Source of the DNA: Hymenoscyphus infarciens
Lineage: Eukaryota > Ascomycota > Leotiomycetes > Helotiales > Helotiaceae
NCBI GenBank assembly: GCA_001414345.1
Contig: LLCB01000139.1
Location: 1 to 50,468 of the forward strand
DNA length: 50,468 nt
Direction of reading: 5' to 3'
A program made the position numbers and the translations under genes. The notes under the pieces were generated by a model. It saw nothing but the letters and a program-made list of their open reading frames with translations, had not been told where the DNA came from and ran no database searches. Of this stretch, positions 48,741 through 50,468 are shown in pieces; position 1 is the first letter of the stretch, and every line of letters begins with the position of its first letter.

Positions 48741-48770
48741 GTGAACCTGCGTGAACCTGCGTGAACCTGC
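48741..48770 (+). repeat. Three exact copies of GTGAACCTGC
   Basis: A perfect 10-bp unit occurs three times in tandem, about 135 bp before the satellite region begins. Confidence 0.9.
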
Positions 48771-48904
48771 ACCTCATGCATGCCGAATAGCCGAGCGAGG
48801 CCCTTCCGGAGGCACGTTCGCTATAATAAGATTCCACCCTCATCTAGGCTAAGAAGGCATAAAGCGCCGCCGCTACTTTCCACACGTGTACTAGTACTAG
48901 TAAG

Positions 48905-48922
48905 TATATATATATATATATA
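48905..48922. repeat. TA microsatellite
   Basis: An uninterrupted TA run at the border between unique DNA and the satellite array. Confidence 0.85.
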
Positions 48923-48970
48923 AGCCTCGTAGAGCGGTTTTAGTAAAAATATAGCCTTATATAACGTCTG

Positions 48971-50468
48971 ACTACTAGAATAAGTTCTAATAAATAGAAC
49001 TTATAACTTATAACTAAGTACTAGAATAAGTTCTAATAATTAGAACTTATAACTTACTACTAGAATAAGTTCTAATAATTAGTACTTATAACTTACTACT
49101 AGAATAAGTTCTAATAATTATAACTACTAGAATAAGTTCTAATAAATAGAACTTATAACTAAGTACTAGAATAAGTTCTAATAATTAGAACTTATAACCT
49201 ACTACTAGAATAAGTTCTAATAAATAGAACTTATAACTTATTACTAAGTACTAGAATAAGTTCTAATAAATAGAACTTATAACTTATTACTAAGTACTAG
49301 AATAAGTTCTAATAATTAGAACTTATAACTTACTACTAGAATAAGTTCTAATAATTACAACTTATAACTTATAACTTACTACTAGAATAAGTTCTAATAA
49401 TTAGAACTTATAACTTACTACTAGAATAAGTTCTAATAATTAGAACTTATAACTTATAACTTATAGTTCTAATAAATAGAACTTATAACTAATTACTAGA
49501 ATAAGTTCTAATAATTAGAACTTATAACTTATAACTTACTACTAGAATAAGTTCTAATAAATAGAACTTATAACTTATAACTAAGTACTAGAATAAGTTC
49601 TAATAATTAGAACTTATAACTTACTACTAGAATAAGTTCTAATAATTAGAACTTATAACTTACTACTAGAATAAGTTCTAATAATTAGAACTTATAACTT
49701 ATAACTTACTATTAGAATAAGTTCTAATAATTAGAACTTATAACTTATTACTAGAATAAGTTCTAATAATTAGAACTTATAACTAATTACTATAATAAGT
49801 TCTAATAATTAGAACTTATAACTTACTACTAGAATAAGTTCTAATAATTAGAACTTATAATATACTACTAGAATAAGTTCTAATAATTAGAACTTATAAC
49901 TTATAACTTACTACTAGAATAAGTTCTAATAATTAGAACTTATAACCTCCTACTAGAATAAGTTCTAATAAATAGAACTTATAACTTATTACTAAGTACT
50001 AGAATAAGTTCTAATAATTAGAACTTATAACCTATTCTTAGAATAAGTTCTAATAATTAGAACTTATAACTTATAACTTACTACTAGAATAAGTTCTAAT
50101 AATTAGAACTTATAACCTCCTACTAGAAGAAGTTCTAATAATTACAACTTATAACTTATAACTTACTACTAGAATAAGTTCTAATAATTAGAACTTATAA
50201 CCTATTCTTAGAATAAGTTCTAATAATTAGAACTTATAACTTATAACTTACTACTAGAATAAGTTCTAATAATTAGAACTTATAACCTCCTACTAGAATA
50301 AGTTCTAATAATTAGAACTTATAACTTATAACTTACTATTAGAATAAGTTCTAATAATTAGAACTTATAACCTATTCTTAGAATAAGTTCTAATAATTAG
50401 AACTTATAACTTATAACTTACTACTAGAATAAGTTCTAATAATTAGAACTTATAACCTCCTACTAGAA
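48971..50468. repeat. AT-rich palindromic satellite array, continuing beyond the window
   Basis: Monomers of roughly 36-46 bp share CTACTAGAATAAGTTCTAAT followed by AATTAGAACTTATAACTTA; some have AAATAGAACTTAT instead. Length varies by an optional extra TTATAACT. The centre AGTTCTAATxATTAGAACT is an almost perfect palindrome, so each unit can form a hairpin. The left half is irregular, while the last ~530 bp are organised into an exact 170-bp higher-order period. CpA and CpG are nearly absent, consistent with saturated RIP or with a naturally AT-only satellite. Confidence 0.95.
49941..50460 (+). repeat. 170-bp higher-order repeat within the satellite
   Basis: TATAACCTCC starts at 49941, 50111, 50281 and 50451, always 170 bp apart. 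CCTATTCTTA starts at 50031, 50201 and 50371, again 170 bp apart. Each period holds four monomers. Confidence 0.95.

Larger units (their letters stand above)
46520..48904. other. 2.4-kb intergenic region
   Basis: This is upstream of the LaeA-like gene, reaching to the right-hand satellite. It has one coding-like but startless frame (listed separately) and a three-copy 10-bp tandem repeat. Otherwise nothing was recognised. Confidence 0.5.

Noticed and set aside
48971..50468. CRISPR-like or telomeric array
   Set aside because: There are no unique spacers between units, the organism is a eukaryote, and the unit is not a TTAGGG-type telomere repeat. It is a satellite.
1..50468. tRNA or rRNA genes
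   Set aside because: No B-box-like GGTTCGAATCC with a matching cloverleaf was found by eye. A tRNAscan run would settle it.

Overview
The window is nuclear DNA of a filamentous ascomycete (Pezizomycotina). The evidence is an intact hex1 (Woronin body major protein, found only in this group), short GT-AG introns of about 47-70 nt with CTAAT/CTGAC-like branch sites, and a 12 kb AT-rich block whose retrotransposon relics carry C-to-T and G-to-A damage in the CpA context expected of repeat-induced point mutation (RIP). A Leotiomycetes-like fungus is my guess, not something the sequence proves.

Layout. 1-12170: RIP-destroyed retroelements: the 3' part of one LTR element, a second complete non-coding copy of it (3496-5930, two 313-bp LTRs), and a Ty3/Gypsy element (about 6423-12172) with decayed gag, protease, reverse transcriptase, RNase H and integrase. 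The boundary to normal-composition DNA near 12170 is abrupt. 12769-15300: hex1 on the minus strand, with a long ATG-free but open upstream reading frame. 18450-21919: a type IID (ENA-like) cation P-type ATPase. 22927-23616: a small tautomerase. 23800-25356: a decayed fungal transcription factor interrupted by a 513-bp hAT-type MITE with perfect 8-bp target duplication. 25520-30708: two NmrA-like NAD(P)-binding proteins and, between them, an SDR. 30750-35694: a secreted phospholipase C-type phosphoesterase and, divergent from it, a membrane-anchored multicopper oxidase. 35695-41133: a gene-poor 5 kb stretch with one faint coding-like relic. 41134-43082: a family 2 O-methyltransferase. 44930-46519: a LaeA-like (TAM-type) methyltransferase. 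46520-48900: intergenic with small repeats. 48971 to the right edge: an AT-rich palindromic satellite that acquires a precise 170-bp higher-order period.

How the genes relate. The block from about 22.9 to 46.5 kb is rich in accessory redox and modifying enzymes (tautomerase, NmrA-like, SDR, multicopper oxidase, O-methyltransferase, LaeA-like methyltransferase) with a dead regulator, between RIP-damaged transposons and a satellite. It has the look of an accessory compartment, but no polyketide synthase, NRPS, terpene synthase or transporter is visible, so it cannot be called a biosynthetic cluster. Exon borders below are my own predictions from splice signals and reading-frame continuity. Residue-level family assignments rest on recognised motifs, not on searches.
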